Shown here: piece after piece, positions 24,229-34,012 of the stretch
How positions within the stretch are numbered: the first letter of the stretch is position 1
How the letters are laid out: each line of letters starts with the position of its first letter
Origin: an uncultured Rubrobacteraceae bacterium
GTDB taxonomy: Bacteria > Actinomycetota > Rubrobacteria > Rubrobacterales > Rubrobacteraceae
DNA: 64,000 nucleotides
NCBI GenBank assembly: GCA_902806085.1
Contig: CADCVH010000010.1
Location: 62,001 to 126,000, forward strand
Reading direction: 5' to 3'
Program-made: the position numbers and the translations under genes
The notes under the pieces: generated by a model
What the model was told of the DNA's origin: nothing
Databases searched by the model: none
The model's input: only the letters and a program-made list of their open reading frames with translations

Positions 24229-24705
24229 CTACGAGGCCTCGATCAGCCGCCCCTTGACGACCCTGGCTTCGCGTCCGGCGCGGTGGCCGCGGTAGAAGTC
24301 CAGGCGGTCCATCGCCGAATCGAAGCGGGCCAGCGCCCGGTTCGCGGGCATGGGCTTCGGCTCCCCGTAGCGTCCTTCGAGCCAGCCGGACGCGTAGGCT
24401 TCGGTATGGTCCGGGGGCTTCCACGTTGCCGCCCCGGCGGAGACGGGCAGGACCTCCGACCCGCAGGCCGGGCAACGGTACACGCCGTCCGGCAGGAGCC
24501 GCATCTCCGGGTGGCCGCACTCGCAGGCGTGCCGGCCCGCGGTGCCGGGGAGGGCGACGATGCGCCGCAGCATCTCCAGGAATTCTCCACCGAGGACGCC
24601 GCCGCACGTCCCGCACCGCGCCGAGTTGCGGCCGAAAGCTGCGAGAGACGAAGTTTCGCAGAAGGGACAGGTCAGGGGGTTGGTGTTCGAGGTCGCCTCA
24701 TCCAT
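24229..24705 (-). CDS. zinc-ribbon protein of unknown function
   Basis: A 158-aa protein with two probable zinc ribbons. The first has CPFC near residue 13 and CGTC near 32; the second has CECG near 61 and CPAC near 80. The C-terminal half (KPPDHTEAYASGWLEGRYGE, then a helix with DRLDFYRGHRAG) is distinctive but not in a family I recognise. Similar short ribbon proteins occur in actinobacteria as conserved hypotheticals. Candidate -10 GATAAT lies upstream on the minus strand near 24750. Confidence 0.68.
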   Translation of the reverse strand: MDEATSNTNPLTCPFCETSSLAAFGRNSARCGTCGGVLGGEFLEMLRRIVALPGTAGRHACECGHPEMRLLPDGVYRCPACGSEVLPVSAGAATWKPPDHTEAYASGWLEGRYGEPKPMPANRALARFDSAMDRLDFYRGHRAGREARVVKGRLIEAS

Positions 24706-24854
24706 CTCGGTTCCTCTCCTATCGGCTCGACCCTACCTCCGTAATTATCCACGCCAGGGCCTGTATCTCATCGTACAAACAGGGGAAATTCGGCTCACCA
24801 AAAGGAATTAGTCCCTCCTAGCCCAAATGAGGGAGGCCCGTTGTAGGGTGGTCC

Positions 24855-26018
24855 TTAGAGGCCGAATTCGCCCGAGGCGAGTTGGGCGAGCACCCGCTCT
24901 CGCAGGGCTTGGACGTCGCCGTCGCCGAACGCCTCTTCGAGGGGGCGGAGGGCGTCGCGGGCGCCCTGGGGCTCGGGGGCGTTGGCCGGCAGGACCTTGC
25001 GCGACCCGTCGCCGAGCTCGAAGAGGCGCTTGCGCCCGCCGCGTTTGCCGCGCTTGGAGCGGTCCTCGCCGTCCACCTCGACGATGTCCAGGGAGTAGTC
25101 GATCATGGGGGCGTCCGCGATGGCGCCGCCGACGCCGTAGGCGTCGCAGACGGGGTTCAGGTGCAGGATGTAGTCCACGTCGATGCCGCCGGAGGCGAAG
25201 ATCTTGACGTGGGAGAACCCGTGGCGGTCCAGCTCCCACCGGACCTCGCGCATCAGGTCCCGAAAGTCGCCCCGGCGGTTGCCGGGCGTGTCCATCCGGA
25301 TCGCCGAGATGGTCTCGGGGATGGCGCGGGCGGCCAGGAGGGCGCCGAACTTCTCGTCGTCGAAGGTGTCGATGATTATGGTGCGCGGGACCTCGGGGTC
25401 GACGGCCTCGTCGAAGGCCCTGGCGGCCTCGGCGGTCGAGCCGATCAGGAGCACGAGCGCGTGCGGGGTCGTGCCGGTTGCGGGTATCCCCAGGCGGCCG
25501 ACGGCCAGGTCCACGGCGACCAGGTCGCACCCGCCGAGGTAGGCGGAGCGTTCGATCATGGGCACTATGGCCGGGTGCATCCTGCGCGCCCCGAAGGAGA
25601 TGACGGGACGCTCCCCGGCCGCCAGCCGGCACCGCGCCGCACCCGTGGCGATGCCAGAAGCCTGGCAGAGCAGCCCGAGGAGGGCCGTCTCGTGCTCGGC
25701 GAAGGCGCTGTAGGGGCCGGATATCGTCAAGATCGGCTCGTGCGGGCGGCAGATCGTGCCCTCCGGCACCGCCCTGACCTCGACCGGCAGATCCTCAAAG
25801 AGGTACGCGACCTCGTCCAGGCCGGCGACGACGAACCAGGCGTCGGGGTCCGAGGTCTTGTAGGCGAGCTCGGCGTGGACCGGGGTGTCCTCCAGGCCGC
25901 GCGAGCGGAGCACCTCCATCGTGCGGTGGAAGTAAGAGTCGGCGACGTCGGCGTTCCGAATCTCCGCGTCCGTAGCCGAGTTGAACCTGCGACCGCCCGC
26001 GTCCCTAGCCTCGCCCAA
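24855..26018 (-). CDS. pncB: nicotinate phosphoribosyltransferase
   Basis: A 387-aa enzyme of NAD salvage, making nicotinate mononucleotide from nicotinate and PRPP. It opens FNSATDAEIRNADVADSYFHRT, as in the short archaeal/actinobacterial class. It also has EPILTISGPY, FGARRMHPA (family SFGxRR), GTTPHALVLL, FDDEK with the RMDTPGNRRGD phosphoribosyl region, and KIFASGGIDVDYI. I chose TTG at 26018 (SD-like GGGGGACGGGG upstream) because the frame's first ATG at 26117 overlaps the divergent ggt gene. Length then matches the class (about 390 aa). Confidence 0.88.
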   Translation of the reverse strand: MGEARDAGGRRFNSATDAEIRNADVADSYFHRTMEVLRSRGLEDTPVHAELAYKTSDPDAWFVVAGLDEVAYLFEDLPVEVRAVPEGTICRPHEPILTISGPYSAFAEHETALLGLLCQASGIATGAARCRLAAGERPVISFGARRMHPAIVPMIERSAYLGGCDLVAVDLAVGRLGIPATGTTPHALVLLIGSTAEAARAFDEAVDPEVPRTIIIDTFDDEKFGALLAARAIPETISAIRMDTPGNRRGDFRDLMREVRWELDRHGFSHVKIFASGGIDVDYILHLNPVCDAYGVGGAIADAPMIDYSLDIVEVDGEDRSKRGKRGGRKRLFELGDGSRKVLPANAPEPQGARDALRPLEEAFGDGDVQALRERVLAQLASGEFGL

Positions 26019-26056
26019 ACCCCGTCCCCCCGTTTTCGCCCGACCGTCCTCTCGCG

Positions 26057-26062
26057 TATGAT
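26057..26062 (+). promoter_or_regulatory. -10 element of ggt
   Basis: TATGAT, 8 nt before the ATG at 26071, so the transcript would begin at or next to the start codon (leaderless). Confidence 0.5.
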
Positions 26063-26070
26063 AGCCAATA

Positions 26071-27624
26071 ATGAACGCTCCGGGCCCAAAGACCTCCTTC
26101 GCCGCCTCCGCCGGCACCCCCTACGCCGCCGAGGCCGCCTCAGAGGTCTTCCGCGCCGGGGGCAACGCCGCCGACGCGGCGGTCGCCGCCGCGGCCGCCG
26201 TAAGCGTCACCGAGCCCCTGATGAGCTCCGTCGGAGGGGGCGGCTTCGCCCTGGTCCGGGTCCCGGGCGGGGGCGCGGAGCTCGTCGACTACTACGACGT
26301 GATGCCCGGCAAGGGACTTCCGGCGTCGGCGTTCGGGGCCGGGGGGAACCCGCAGTCCGTTACGCTGAAGTACGGCGCGGGGGTGGAGTCCATAGTCGGC
26401 GGGGCGGCCGTCTCAGTGCCGGGCTCCCTGCGCGGGTGGGAGATGGTGCTCGGGCGGCACGGTCGGCTGGGCCTCGCGGAGGCTCTCGCGCCCGCGGTCC
26501 GGCTCGCCCGCGACGGTTTTCGGCTCTGCCGGACCTCTGGCCTCTGGTTCGGGGTCGCCGAGGAGGTGCTCAGGCTCACGGACGAGTCGCGCCGGCAGTT
26601 CTGCAAGGGCGACCGCGTCTACCGGGAGGGCGAGGAGATGCGCTTCCCGGAGCTCGCGGACACGTTGCAGGCGGTCGGGGAGTCGGGCGCGGACCTTTTC
26701 TACGAGGGGGATCTCGCGCGCAAAGTCTCCGCCTACGTCCTGGGGATGGAGGGCATCCTGACGGAGCGGGACCTCGCGGAGTACCGGCCCGTGGTGCGCG
26801 AGCCGATGAGCGTGCGCTACGGGCCGGGGCAGATGTACACCAACGGGCCGCCCTCGGCCGGCGGGCCGACGCTCGCCCAGATGCTGCGCGTCGTCTCCGC
26901 CTACGACCTGGCCTCCATGCCCGGCGAGGAGTACGTGTCCGTCATGGCCGGCGCGATGAGGTTGGCCCTCGAAGACCGGCAGGCCCGGTACCTCGACGGC
27001 TCGGAGAACGAGGGCGTGGCCGCCAGGCTGACCGGCGAGGAGTACGCCAAGGCCCAGCGCCGGCGCATCTTCGAGGGCTTCGGGTCCCCGCACACCACGC
27101 ACCTCTCCTGCGTGGACGCCGAAGGCCTCGCCGTCTCCATAACCGCGAGCATGGGCTACGCCTCCGGGCTCGTCGTCCCCGGCACCGGCATCCCGCTCAA
27201 CAACAGCCTCGGCGAGCCGGAGCTCAACCCGAAGGGCTTCCACGCTCTTGAGCCCGGCGAACGCCTCATCTCCAGCATGAGCCCGACCGTCGTCTCGTCC
27301 GCGGAGGGCGGGATCGTCGCGCTCGGGTCCCCGGGGGCCTCGCGCATACCCACCGCGATCCTGCAGACGCTCATTAACGTACTGGATTTCGGGATGACGG
27401 TCGAGGATGCGGTGCTCGCGCCGCGCTTCCACGCGGAGGGCGACCTCTTCGCCTTCGAGGCCGGGTCGCCCCCCGCGGACCCGGAACGCTTCGGGCGCAT
27501 GCTTCCCTACGAGGAGCCCAACATGTACTTCGGGGGGGTAAACGCCGTCAGGCTCACGACCGAGGGGGACTTCGAGGCGGCGGCGGACCCGCGTCGTTCG
27601 GGGGGGGTCTCTTTTGCCTCCTAA
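26071..27624 (+). CDS. ggt: gamma-glutamyltransferase
   Basis: A 517-aa Ntn-hydrolase that cleaves and transfers gamma-glutamyl groups. The precursor should self-cleave before Thr342 in HTTHLSCVD, releasing a small subunit of about 176 aa; SSMSP near residue 410 and GSPGASRIPTAILQ match the substrate-binding stretches. No signal peptide is visible, so it may be cytoplasmic, unlike the periplasmic E. coli enzyme. In a mycothiol-type organism the donor need not be glutathione. The gene overlaps the arginase gene by 11 nt, linking glutamyl and arginine/ornithine metabolism. Confidence 0.93.
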   Translation: MNAPGPKTSFAASAGTPYAAEAASEVFRAGGNAADAAVAAAAAVSVTEPLMSSVGGGGFALVRVPGGGAELVDYYDVMPGKGLPASAFGAGGNPQSVTLKYGAGVESIVGGAAVSVPGSLRGWEMVLGRHGRLGLAEALAPAVRLARDGFRLCRTSGLWFGVAEEVLRLTDESRRQFCKGDRVYREGEEMRFPELADTLQAVGESGADLFYEGDLARKVSAYVLGMEGILTERDLAEYRPVVREPMSVRYGPGQMYTNGPPSAGGPTLAQMLRVVSAYDLASMPGEEYVSVMAGAMRLALEDRQARYLDGSENEGVAARLTGEEYAKAQRRRIFEGFGSPHTTHLSCVDAEGLAVSITASMGYASGLVVPGTGIPLNNSLGEPELNPKGFHALEPGERLISSMSPTVVSSAEGGIVALGSPGASRIPTAILQTLINVLDFGMTVEDAVLAPRFHAEGDLFAFEAGSPPADPERFGRMLPYEEPNMYFGGVNAVRLTTEGDFEAAADPRRSGGVSFAS

Positions 27625-28534
27625 CGCGCGCGAGCCGGTCGGCATCTTCGGGGTGCCGATGGACCTCGGGCAGGACCGCCGCGGCGTGGACGTGGGGCCG
27701 AGCGCCATCCGGTACGCCCGCCTGGAGGCGGCCATCGAGGAGCTTGGGCATCCCGTGACCGACCTCGGTAACGCCAGGGTGCCCATCCCCGAGCTCGTCG
27801 AGAGCGACGAGTCCGTCAAGCACCTCGAGGCCGTGCGGAGCGTGTGCGAGGAGGTGGCGGGGCGGGCCGAGGCGGTAGTCTCAGAGGGGCTGTTCCCGAT
27901 CTTCCTCGGCGGGGACCACTCCATCTCCATAGGAACGGTCTCGGGGGTCGCGCGTTCGGCGGGTGGCCGGACCGGCGTGATCTGGCTCGACGCCCACGCG
28001 GACTTCAACCTCCCTGAGACCTCGCCTTCCGGCAACATCCACGGGATGCCGCTCGCCACGCTCACGGGCATGGGCTCCCCGGACCTGGTCGGGATCGGCG
28101 GCCAGGGCGCGAGCGTCAGGCCGGAGGACGTCGTCCTGATCGGGCTGCGCTCCGTCGACCTCGAAGAGCGCGACCTGCTCCGCGAGGCCGGCGTGCGGGC
28201 GTACACGATGAAGGAGATAGACGCCTACGGCGTCGCCCGCGTCGTCCGCCAGGCCATGAAGTACCTCTCGCACGTCGACCGGGTCCACCTCTCCTTCGAC
28301 CTCGACGTGCTCGACCCGGAGATAGCCCCCGGCGTCGGCACCCCGGTCCGCGGCGGCCTGACCTACCGCGAGGCGCACCTCGTCATGGAGCTGATAAACG
28401 AGGCCGAGGTCGTGACCTCCCTGGACGTCGTCGAGGTCAACCCCATCCTCGACGTCAGGAACGGCACCGCCGCCCTCGCCGTCGAGCTCGTCGGGAGCCT
28501 CCTGGGACGCCGCATCATAGACCTGCCGGCCTAG
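27614..28534 (+). CDS. rocF: arginase (ureohydrolase family)
   Basis: A 306-aa binuclear manganese enzyme converting arginine to ornithine and urea. Metal ligands are all present: GGDHS near residue 98, DAHADFN near 123, and SFDLDVLDP near 226. SGNIHGMPLA after the second motif is the arginase form, favouring arginase over agmatinase. TTG start overlaps the ggt end by 11 nt. It converges with the trkH gene 10 bp away. Confidence 0.9.
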   Translation: MPPNAREPVGIFGVPMDLGQDRRGVDVGPSAIRYARLEAAIEELGHPVTDLGNARVPIPELVESDESVKHLEAVRSVCEEVAGRAEAVVSEGLFPIFLGGDHSISIGTVSGVARSAGGRTGVIWLDAHADFNLPETSPSGNIHGMPLATLTGMGSPDLVGIGGQGASVRPEDVVLIGLRSVDLEERDLLREAGVRAYTMKEIDAYGVARVVRQAMKYLSHVDRVHLSFDLDVLDPEIAPGVGTPVRGGLTYREAHLVMELINEAEVVTSLDVVEVNPILDVRNGTAALAVELVGSLLGRRIIDLPA

Positions 28535-28544
28535 AGGGTCGGCC

Positions 28545-29990
28545 CTAGTCGCGCCAGAACGTCGGGGTCAGGAGGACTAGGACGGTGAACAGCTCCAGGC
28601 GGCCGAGGAGCATGTAGGCCGTGAGGATCAGCTTGGCGGAGGGGGGCAGCGCCGCGTAGAACGCCGGGTCGCCCACCGGGCCGAGGGCCGTGCCCGTGAT
28701 GTTCAGGCAGGCGAAGACCGAGCCGAAGGCGGGGCCTATCGGGATCCGGTGCAGGGTCATGAGCAGCGTGCCGAGCATCAACAGGAAGATGTACACGAAG
28801 AAGAACCCGAGAAACGTCATCCGGACGCGCTCGGGGATGACGCGGCTGCCGAGCTTTAGGGGTGTTACGGCCTGGGGGTGGACCATCCTGAACACGTCCT
28901 GCGTGGCGTGGCGGGCGAGCAGGATCGCCCGGATGACCTTGATGCCCCCGCTCGTCGAGCCGGAGCAGGCCCCGATCGCCATGAACACCATCAGGAGACC
29001 CTGGGCGAGCGGGTCCCACGCCGTCCAGGTCGCCGTGGTGAAGCCCGTGCCCGTCAGGAGGCTGGCGGTATGAAAGAACGCCTCCCGCAGGGCGATGGCG
29101 GGCGCGCCCCGGTCGCCGAAGACGTAGAGGGTGCCCGTAACCACGACCGTGCCCGCGACGATAAACGCAAGGTACCAGATAAGCTCGCGGTTGCCGTAGA
29201 CCCGCCGCAGCCGCCCCTGGGAGGCCTGGAAGTACAGGGCGAAGTTGACCCCCGAGAGCACCATGCCCGCGGCCACGCACAGCTCGACGGCGAGCGAGTC
29301 GAAGGCGCCTATGGAGCCCGAGCGGGTCGAGTACCCGCCCGTGGAGACGGTCGCGAGGGCGTGGTTGACCGCGTCGAACGGCCCCATCCCCGCCAGGGAG
29401 AGGGAGACGATGCCCCCGAGGGTCAGGGCGCCGTAGACGTAGAAGAGGATCTTGGCCGTGTCCTGGATGCGGGGGGTGAGCCTCTCCGCGACCGGGCTCG
29501 CGACCTCGGCCGAGTAGAGCTGGGCCGCCCCGAAGCCCACGAGCGGGGCGACGGCCACGAAGATGAGCACGATGCCTATCCCGCCGGACCACTGGGTCAG
29601 GCTGCGCCACAGCAGCAGGGAGGGGGCCACTTTCTCTGGAGCGCTCACCGTCGAGGCCCCGGTCGTCGTGAACCCGCCCATGGACTCGAAAAAGGCATCC
29701 GTGGGGCCCATCAGGCCAGAGAGCATAAAGGGCGCCGAGCCCGCGGTCGCCACGCACACCCACCCGAGGACCACGATCAGGAAGACGTCCCTCCCCGAAA
29801 TGTACGCGTTCGGCCTGCGGGTCAGGAGGAAGACGGCGGCCCCGCCGAGCAGCGCGACCAGGGCCGGGAGGGCGAAGGCCAGGGTGTTGCCGTCCCCCGT
29901 GACGAGCGAGAAGACGGCTGGGACCAGCATTATGGTCCCGCCGGCGGCCACGACGGCCCCAAGCGCGTTCGCGATGACCCTAGGGTGCAA
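28545..29990 (-). CDS. trkH: potassium uptake protein TrkH
   Basis: A 481-aa membrane subunit of a Trk/Ktr potassium channel-transporter. The four pore loops are seen in order, each with its selectivity-filter glycine: GGFTTTGAST, VSTGGYSTR, TGTGFTT and GSTSGGIK. It needs a TrkA-type nucleotide-binding ring on the cytoplasmic side, supplied by the gene just upstream, which it overlaps by 11 nt. TTG start at 29990. It is the last gene of the four-gene potassium cluster on the minus strand. Confidence 0.95.
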   Translation of the reverse strand: MHPRVIANALGAVVAAGGTIMLVPAVFSLVTGDGNTLAFALPALVALLGGAAVFLLTRRPNAYISGRDVFLIVVLGWVCVATAGSAPFMLSGLMGPTDAFFESMGGFTTTGASTVSAPEKVAPSLLLWRSLTQWSGGIGIVLIFVAVAPLVGFGAAQLYSAEVASPVAERLTPRIQDTAKILFYVYGALTLGGIVSLSLAGMGPFDAVNHALATVSTGGYSTRSGSIGAFDSLAVELCVAAGMVLSGVNFALYFQASQGRLRRVYGNRELIWYLAFIVAGTVVVTGTLYVFGDRGAPAIALREAFFHTASLLTGTGFTTATWTAWDPLAQGLLMVFMAIGACSGSTSGGIKVIRAILLARHATQDVFRMVHPQAVTPLKLGSRVIPERVRMTFLGFFFVYIFLLMLGTLLMTLHRIPIGPAFGSVFACLNITGTALGPVGDPAFYAALPPSAKLILTAYMLLGRLELFTVLVLLTPTFWRD

Positions 29991-31314
29991 AGAGGCGCTC
30001 TACGTCATCCACGGCGCTCTCGATGGTGAAGACGACCGCGTCGTCCCCGGGCTTGAGCGTGTCCGTGCCCGTGGGGATGACGACGTCGCCGTCTCGCAAG
30101 AGGGCGCCGACGATGGCGCCGCGGGGGAAACCGACCTCCGAGAGCGGGCGTCCCGCGACCCGGCAACTCTCCGGAACGCGCAGCTCGATCATCTCGGCCC
30201 CGCTCTCCAGGAGCGCCACGTTCACGACCTCGCCCTTGCGGACGAAGCGCAGGATCGCCTCCGCGGCCAGGGTGCGCGGGGAGATCGTCAGGTCCACCCC
30301 GAGGGCGTCCGCGAGCGGCGTGAACTCGCCCCGGCTGACGCCGGCGATGGTCGTCCGGGCGCCGAGCTGGCGGGCGTACATCGCCGCCAGAAGGTTCGCC
30401 CGGTCGTCGCCCGTGACCGCCACGAACGCGTCCGTGCGGTCCACCCGCTCCTGCAAGAGGAAGTCCCGGGAGATCCCCTCGTCGTGCAGGACGAAGCCGC
30501 GCCTGAGCTGGGAGGCGACGTGGCGCGCCCGCGACTCGTCGCGCTCGATCACCCTCACCAGGATGCCGACCTCCTCCAGCGTAAGCGCGAGCCTGAGCCC
30601 GATCCTGCCCCCGCCGTAGATCGTCACCTCCTTCACCGGCTTCGTGTCGGTCGAGAGGGCCCCGACGACCTCCGAGATGCGCCTGCCCCCGCTGATGAGC
30701 AGGACGTGGTCCCGGCGTTCGAGGACCGTGTCGCCGCGCGGGACGAGCGCCTCGCCCCGCCTCACCACCCCGACGATCAGGCTCTGAGGCGGGAGCCTTA
30801 CGTCCCTGAGGGCGAGGCCCACGGCGGGGGAGCCCTCGGCCAGGATCACCTCCGCCACCTCGATGCGCTTGTCGGCGAAGGTGTCCACGTTGATGGCGCC
30901 GGGCACGAGGAGGGCGGCCTTGATCTCCCCCGCCGCCATCTGCTCGGTGTGGATGACGAAGTCGATGCCGAGCATCTTCTGGGCGAACTCGTCGCTCGTG
31001 TCGTAGTAGTCGGGGTTGTGGATGCGGGCGACGGTGCGTGGCACCCCCTGGGCCTTGGCCGCCAGGCACGCGATGATGTTTACCTCGTCTGAGCTGCTCG
31101 CGGCGATGATCAGGTCGGAATGCTTTATCCCGGCCTCGGAGAGCAACTTCGGGCTCGCGCCGTTGCCGTGGATGACCAGGGCGTCGAGCTGCTCGGTCGC
31201 CTTCTCCACGAGCGCCTCTTCCCGCTCGACGAGGACCACGTCGTGCCCCTCGTGGGAGAGCATCCTGGCCGTGTTGAACCCGACCTCGCCAGCCCCGATG
31301 ATGACCGTGCGCAC
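29980..31314 (-). CDS. trkA: TrkA potassium uptake regulatory subunit
   Basis: A 444-aa protein with the full TrkA layout: two RCK modules, each a Rossmann fold (TrkA_N) plus TrkA_C. The first begins MRTVIIGAGEVGFNTARMLS (GxGxxG nucleotide site) with VERE as the acidic end of beta-2. The second starts near residue 228 (VTIYGGGRIGLRLALTLEE). NAD(H) or ATP/ADP binding by these rings gates the channel, and TrkA_C domains can bind cyclic di-AMP in related systems. It overlaps trkH by 11 nt and is 3 nt from the preceding gene. Confidence 0.94.
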   Translation of the reverse strand: MRTVIIGAGEVGFNTARMLSHEGHDVVLVEREEALVEKATEQLDALVIHGNGASPKLLSEAGIKHSDLIIAASSSDEVNIIACLAAKAQGVPRTVARIHNPDYYDTSDEFAQKMLGIDFVIHTEQMAAGEIKAALLVPGAINVDTFADKRIEVAEVILAEGSPAVGLALRDVRLPPQSLIVGVVRRGEALVPRGDTVLERRDHVLLISGGRRISEVVGALSTDTKPVKEVTIYGGGRIGLRLALTLEEVGILVRVIERDESRARHVASQLRRGFVLHDEGISRDFLLQERVDRTDAFVAVTGDDRANLLAAMYARQLGARTTIAGVSRGEFTPLADALGVDLTISPRTLAAEAILRFVRKGEVVNVALLESGAEMIELRVPESCRVAGRPLSEVGFPRGAIVGALLRDGDVVIPTGTDTLKPGDDAVVFTIESAVDDVERLFAP

Positions 31315-31317
31315 GGG

Positions 31318-32001
31318 CTACCGCCTCCTGCCCGGCGGCCGGCCGGAGAGCGGCGAGGCGTCGAGCCTCTTCTTCGTCCCGCCGACCACGATAACGTCCC
31401 CCTCCCGCAGGACCGTATCCCCGCGGGGGAGCTTCCCCTCTCCCTCCCTGGGTTTCAAGGCCACGACCGTGAGGCCCAGGCTGCGCGAGAGCGCGAGCTC
31501 GGCGAGGGACTTGTCCACCCACTGGCTCGGGACGCGCGCCTCGATCAGGGCCTCGTTCTCCCCGAGGTCCACGTAGTCGAGCATGCCCGGGGATGCCAGC
31601 ACCCGGGCCGCCTGCTCGCCCATCTCCAGCTCGGGCTGTATGATCCTGTCTGCGCCGACCCGTTCGAGGACCCTGGCGTGGAGCTTGCTCGTGGCCCGCG
31701 CAACGATCAGGGGCAGGCCGATCTCCTTGAGGTTCGCCGTGGTCAGTATGCCGGCCTCCACGTGGTTCTCGCCGATCACGACCGCCGCCGCGTCGAAGTC
31801 CTGCACGTTCAGGCCAAGCAAGACGTCCTCGTCCGTGGCGTCCGCCGCGACGAAGTGGACGTTCGGCATGTCGTTCGCAAGGGCCTGGATCAGGCCCTCC
31901 TTGGCGTCCACGGCCAGAACCTCGTGGCCCAAAGAGTCCAGGGTGCCCACCATCGCGATGCCGAGGCGCCCGAGGCCGACGACCAGGAACTGGTGGCTCA
32001 T
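31318..32001 (-). CDS. TrkA/KtrA-type potassium channel regulatory protein
   Basis: A 227-aa single-RCK protein: Rossmann part [17 protein letters not shown] with acidic DAKEG, and a C-terminal TrkA_C domain from about residue 140 ([25 protein letters not shown]). This is the KtrA/KtrC form. Its start codon overlaps the stop of the KimA-like permease gene (ATGA), so it may serve that permease or the TrkH channel. A basic tail (PGRRR) ends it. Confidence 0.9.
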   Translation of the reverse strand: MSHQFLVVGLGRLGIAMVGTLDSLGHEVLAVDAKEGLIQALANDMPNVHFVAADATDEDVLLGLNVQDFDAAAVVIGENHVEAGILTTANLKEIGLPLIVARATSKLHARVLERVGADRIIQPELEMGEQAARVLASPGMLDYVDLGENEALIEARVPSQWVDKSLAELALSRSLGLTVVALKPREGEGKLPRGDTVLREGDVIVVGGTKKRLDASPLSGRPPGRRR

Positions 32002-33953
32002 CTGCCCCCCACGTGAATCGCGGGCCGGCGCGAGGCCTCGGGCTCGGCCTCCCGAAGTACCTCGTGGGTGACGGGGGCCGTGTCTCCCTCACCGAAGAGG
32101 ATGAACCGGATCAGGTACACGATCGGGTTCCCCTCCGTCCAGCCGAAGTAGCAGTGCGGGGTGCGCCCGGTCTCGTCCCGCAGGTGCAAGAGGAGTGCTG
32201 CGATGGCGTTCGGCACCACGGAGCTTACGGACCGGAGCACCCTGTGACCCCCGATCTCCACGCCGCTCACCTCGAGCACGTCGGTAAACTCCGAGGCGTC
32301 CTCGACGTCCACCTCCAGGAAGAGGATCGGCTGCTCCTCGGGTATGTGGTTGTCCTCACGCTGCTCCTTCTCCTTGCGGGCGTATTCTTCGGGGTCGTCG
32401 TCCCTCCTGCGGCGGTGGGCCACGATGTGGATGTCCCCGCGCCGGGCCGCTTCGCGTATAAACCCGCCGGCCGTCTCGTCTATCTCGATGCGCTCCTGGC
32501 GCAGCTCCGTCGATCGTTGGACCCGCGAGATCAGGGAGACGACGACTATCGCGGCGATAAAGAAAAGGGAGATCACGATACCGTCCGGGCGCCTGAACTC
32601 GTTCGCCGCGAACGCGTAGATGAAGACCAGAAAGAGCACCCCGAAGGCCACGGCCGCGCCCCGGGAGCCCTTGCGCCACGACGCCAGCATCACGGCGAAG
32701 GCCGCCGAGACCATCATCGCCAGCACGCCCGTCGCGTAGGCCCCGCTCTGGGCCTCGACGTCGGCGGCGAAGATGATGGTGACGACGATCGCGATGGCCG
32801 TGTAGACGAGCACGAGCGGCCTCACGGCGCGTCCCCACTCGGGGGCCATGCCGTAGCGGGGCAGGTAGCGCGGGACGATGTTCAGGAGGCCCGCCATCGC
32901 CGAGGCGCCGGCGAACCACAGGATCGCGATGGTGGAGAGGTCGTGGACGGTCCCGAACCCGTCGCCCAGGTACTCGTGCGCGAGAAAGGCCATCGCCCGG
33001 TCCTTCGCCTGGCCCCCGGGCCCGAACTCCGCGGCCGGTATGAGGACCGCCGTCACGAAGCTGGTCGTGATGAGGAAGAAGCTCATGATGAGGGCCGCCA
33101 CCGCGAGCATGCGGCGTGTGTTGCGGATGCGGCCCGCGGGCCTCTCCGGGGCGTCCCCGCTCTCGCCCCGCACGAGCGGCATCATGCTAACGCCGGTCTC
33201 GAAGCCCGAGAGCCCGAGCGCCAGCAGCGGGAAGACTAGCAGCGACTGCCCGAGCATCGTGAGCGGGTTGCCGTAGTTGGCGAAAAGCGCGTCGCGCCAA
33301 CCCGCGAGGTTCCCCGGACCGGCGAAGACCTCGAAGAGGCACACGCCCACGACGACGAGGTTCGTGAGCAGGAAGGCGGCCACCACGACCACCGCGATGC
33401 CGATGGCCTCCTTGAAGCCGCGCAGGAAGACGGCACCGAGGACGGCGAGGAGCACCAGCGTGATCCCTACCTCGTAATCCCTGAGCCCCTCGGGCCAGAA
33501 CGGGTTCTCCACGATGTGCGCCGTGGCGTCGGCCGCCGAGAGGGTTATCGTGACGATCCAGGCGGTCGCGACGAAGCCAAGCAGGCAGAGCACGAATACC
33601 TTGCCCTTCCAGAAAGAGAGCAACCGCTCCAGCATGGAAACCGATCCCTGCCCGGTGGGGCTCTCCGCCGCCACTACCCGGTACATCGGGAGCATCCCGA
33701 AAAGGGTGAGCAGCACGATGAGCAGGGTCGCTATTGGGGAGAGCGCGCCCGCGTTTGCGGCGGCGATGGCCGGGATGTAGCCGAGGGTGGAGAAGTAGTC
33801 CACGCCCGTCAGGCAGACCACCTGCCACCACGGGTGCTGGGCCGACTCGCTCCCCCGCGTCTCGGGGCCCTGCACCTGCTCGATCTTGTGCTCGAGCAGC
33901 CATCGGGAGAGGGCGGTGCCGGAGCGCGCGGATGGAGCCGTAGATTTAGCCAT
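31998..33953 (-). CDS. APC-superfamily permease, KimA-like (probable K+ importer)
   Basis: A 651-aa protein with about twelve hydrophobic helices (residues 40-460) and a cytoplasmic C-terminal domain of about 170 residues. The first helix region has [25 protein letters not shown], which resembles the KUP/KimA group more than ordinary amino-acid permeases. KimA of Bacillus subtilis is a high-affinity potassium-proton symporter controlled by cyclic di-AMP. Position at the head of a trkA-trkA-trkH run strongly supports a potassium role, but amino-acid transport is not excluded. ATG at 33953; extended -10 about 31 nt upstream. Confidence 0.78.
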   Translation of the reverse strand: MAKSTAPSARSGTALSRWLLEHKIEQVQGPETRGSESAQHPWWQVVCLTGVDYFSTLGYIPAIAAANAGALSPIATLLIVLLTLFGMLPMYRVVAAESPTGQGSVSMLERLLSFWKGKVFVLCLLGFVATAWIVTITLSAADATAHIVENPFWPEGLRDYEVGITLVLLAVLGAVFLRGFKEAIGIAVVVVAAFLLTNLVVVGVCLFEVFAGPGNLAGWRDALFANYGNPLTMLGQSLLVFPLLALGLSGFETGVSMMPLVRGESGDAPERPAGRIRNTRRMLAVAALIMSFFLITTSFVTAVLIPAAEFGPGGQAKDRAMAFLAHEYLGDGFGTVHDLSTIAILWFAGASAMAGLLNIVPRYLPRYGMAPEWGRAVRPLVLVYTAIAIVVTIIFAADVEAQSGAYATGVLAMMVSAAFAVMLASWRKGSRGAAVAFGVLFLVFIYAFAANEFRRPDGIVISLFFIAAIVVVSLISRVQRSTELRQERIEIDETAGGFIREAARRGDIHIVAHRRRRDDDPEEYARKEKEQREDNHIPEEQPILFLEVDVEDASEFTDVLEVSGVEIGGHRVLRSVSSVVPNAIAALLLHLRDETGRTPHCYFGWTEGNPIVYLIRFILFGEGDTAPVTHEVLREAEPEASRRPAIHVGGR

Positions 33954-33983
33954 AAGACGCCGGTCGCATCCGACCTACCGCCA

Positions 33984-33992
33984 AGTTTAGCA
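33984..33992 (-). promoter_or_regulatory. extended -10 promoter of the potassium cluster
   Basis: On the minus strand TGC followed by TAAACT (complement of 33984-33989), giving a 5' leader of about 25 nt before the permease ATG. No riboswitch-like leader fits in this space. Confidence 0.55.
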
Positions 33993-34012
33993 TGGTGCCC
34001 GAAGACCCCGAT

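Noticed and set aside
30005-32092. 695-codon minus-strand frame covering the trkA region
   Set aside because: Its product is an Arg/Gly/Pro-rich shadow in another frame of the real trkA genes; such long frames are expected in very GC-rich DNA.
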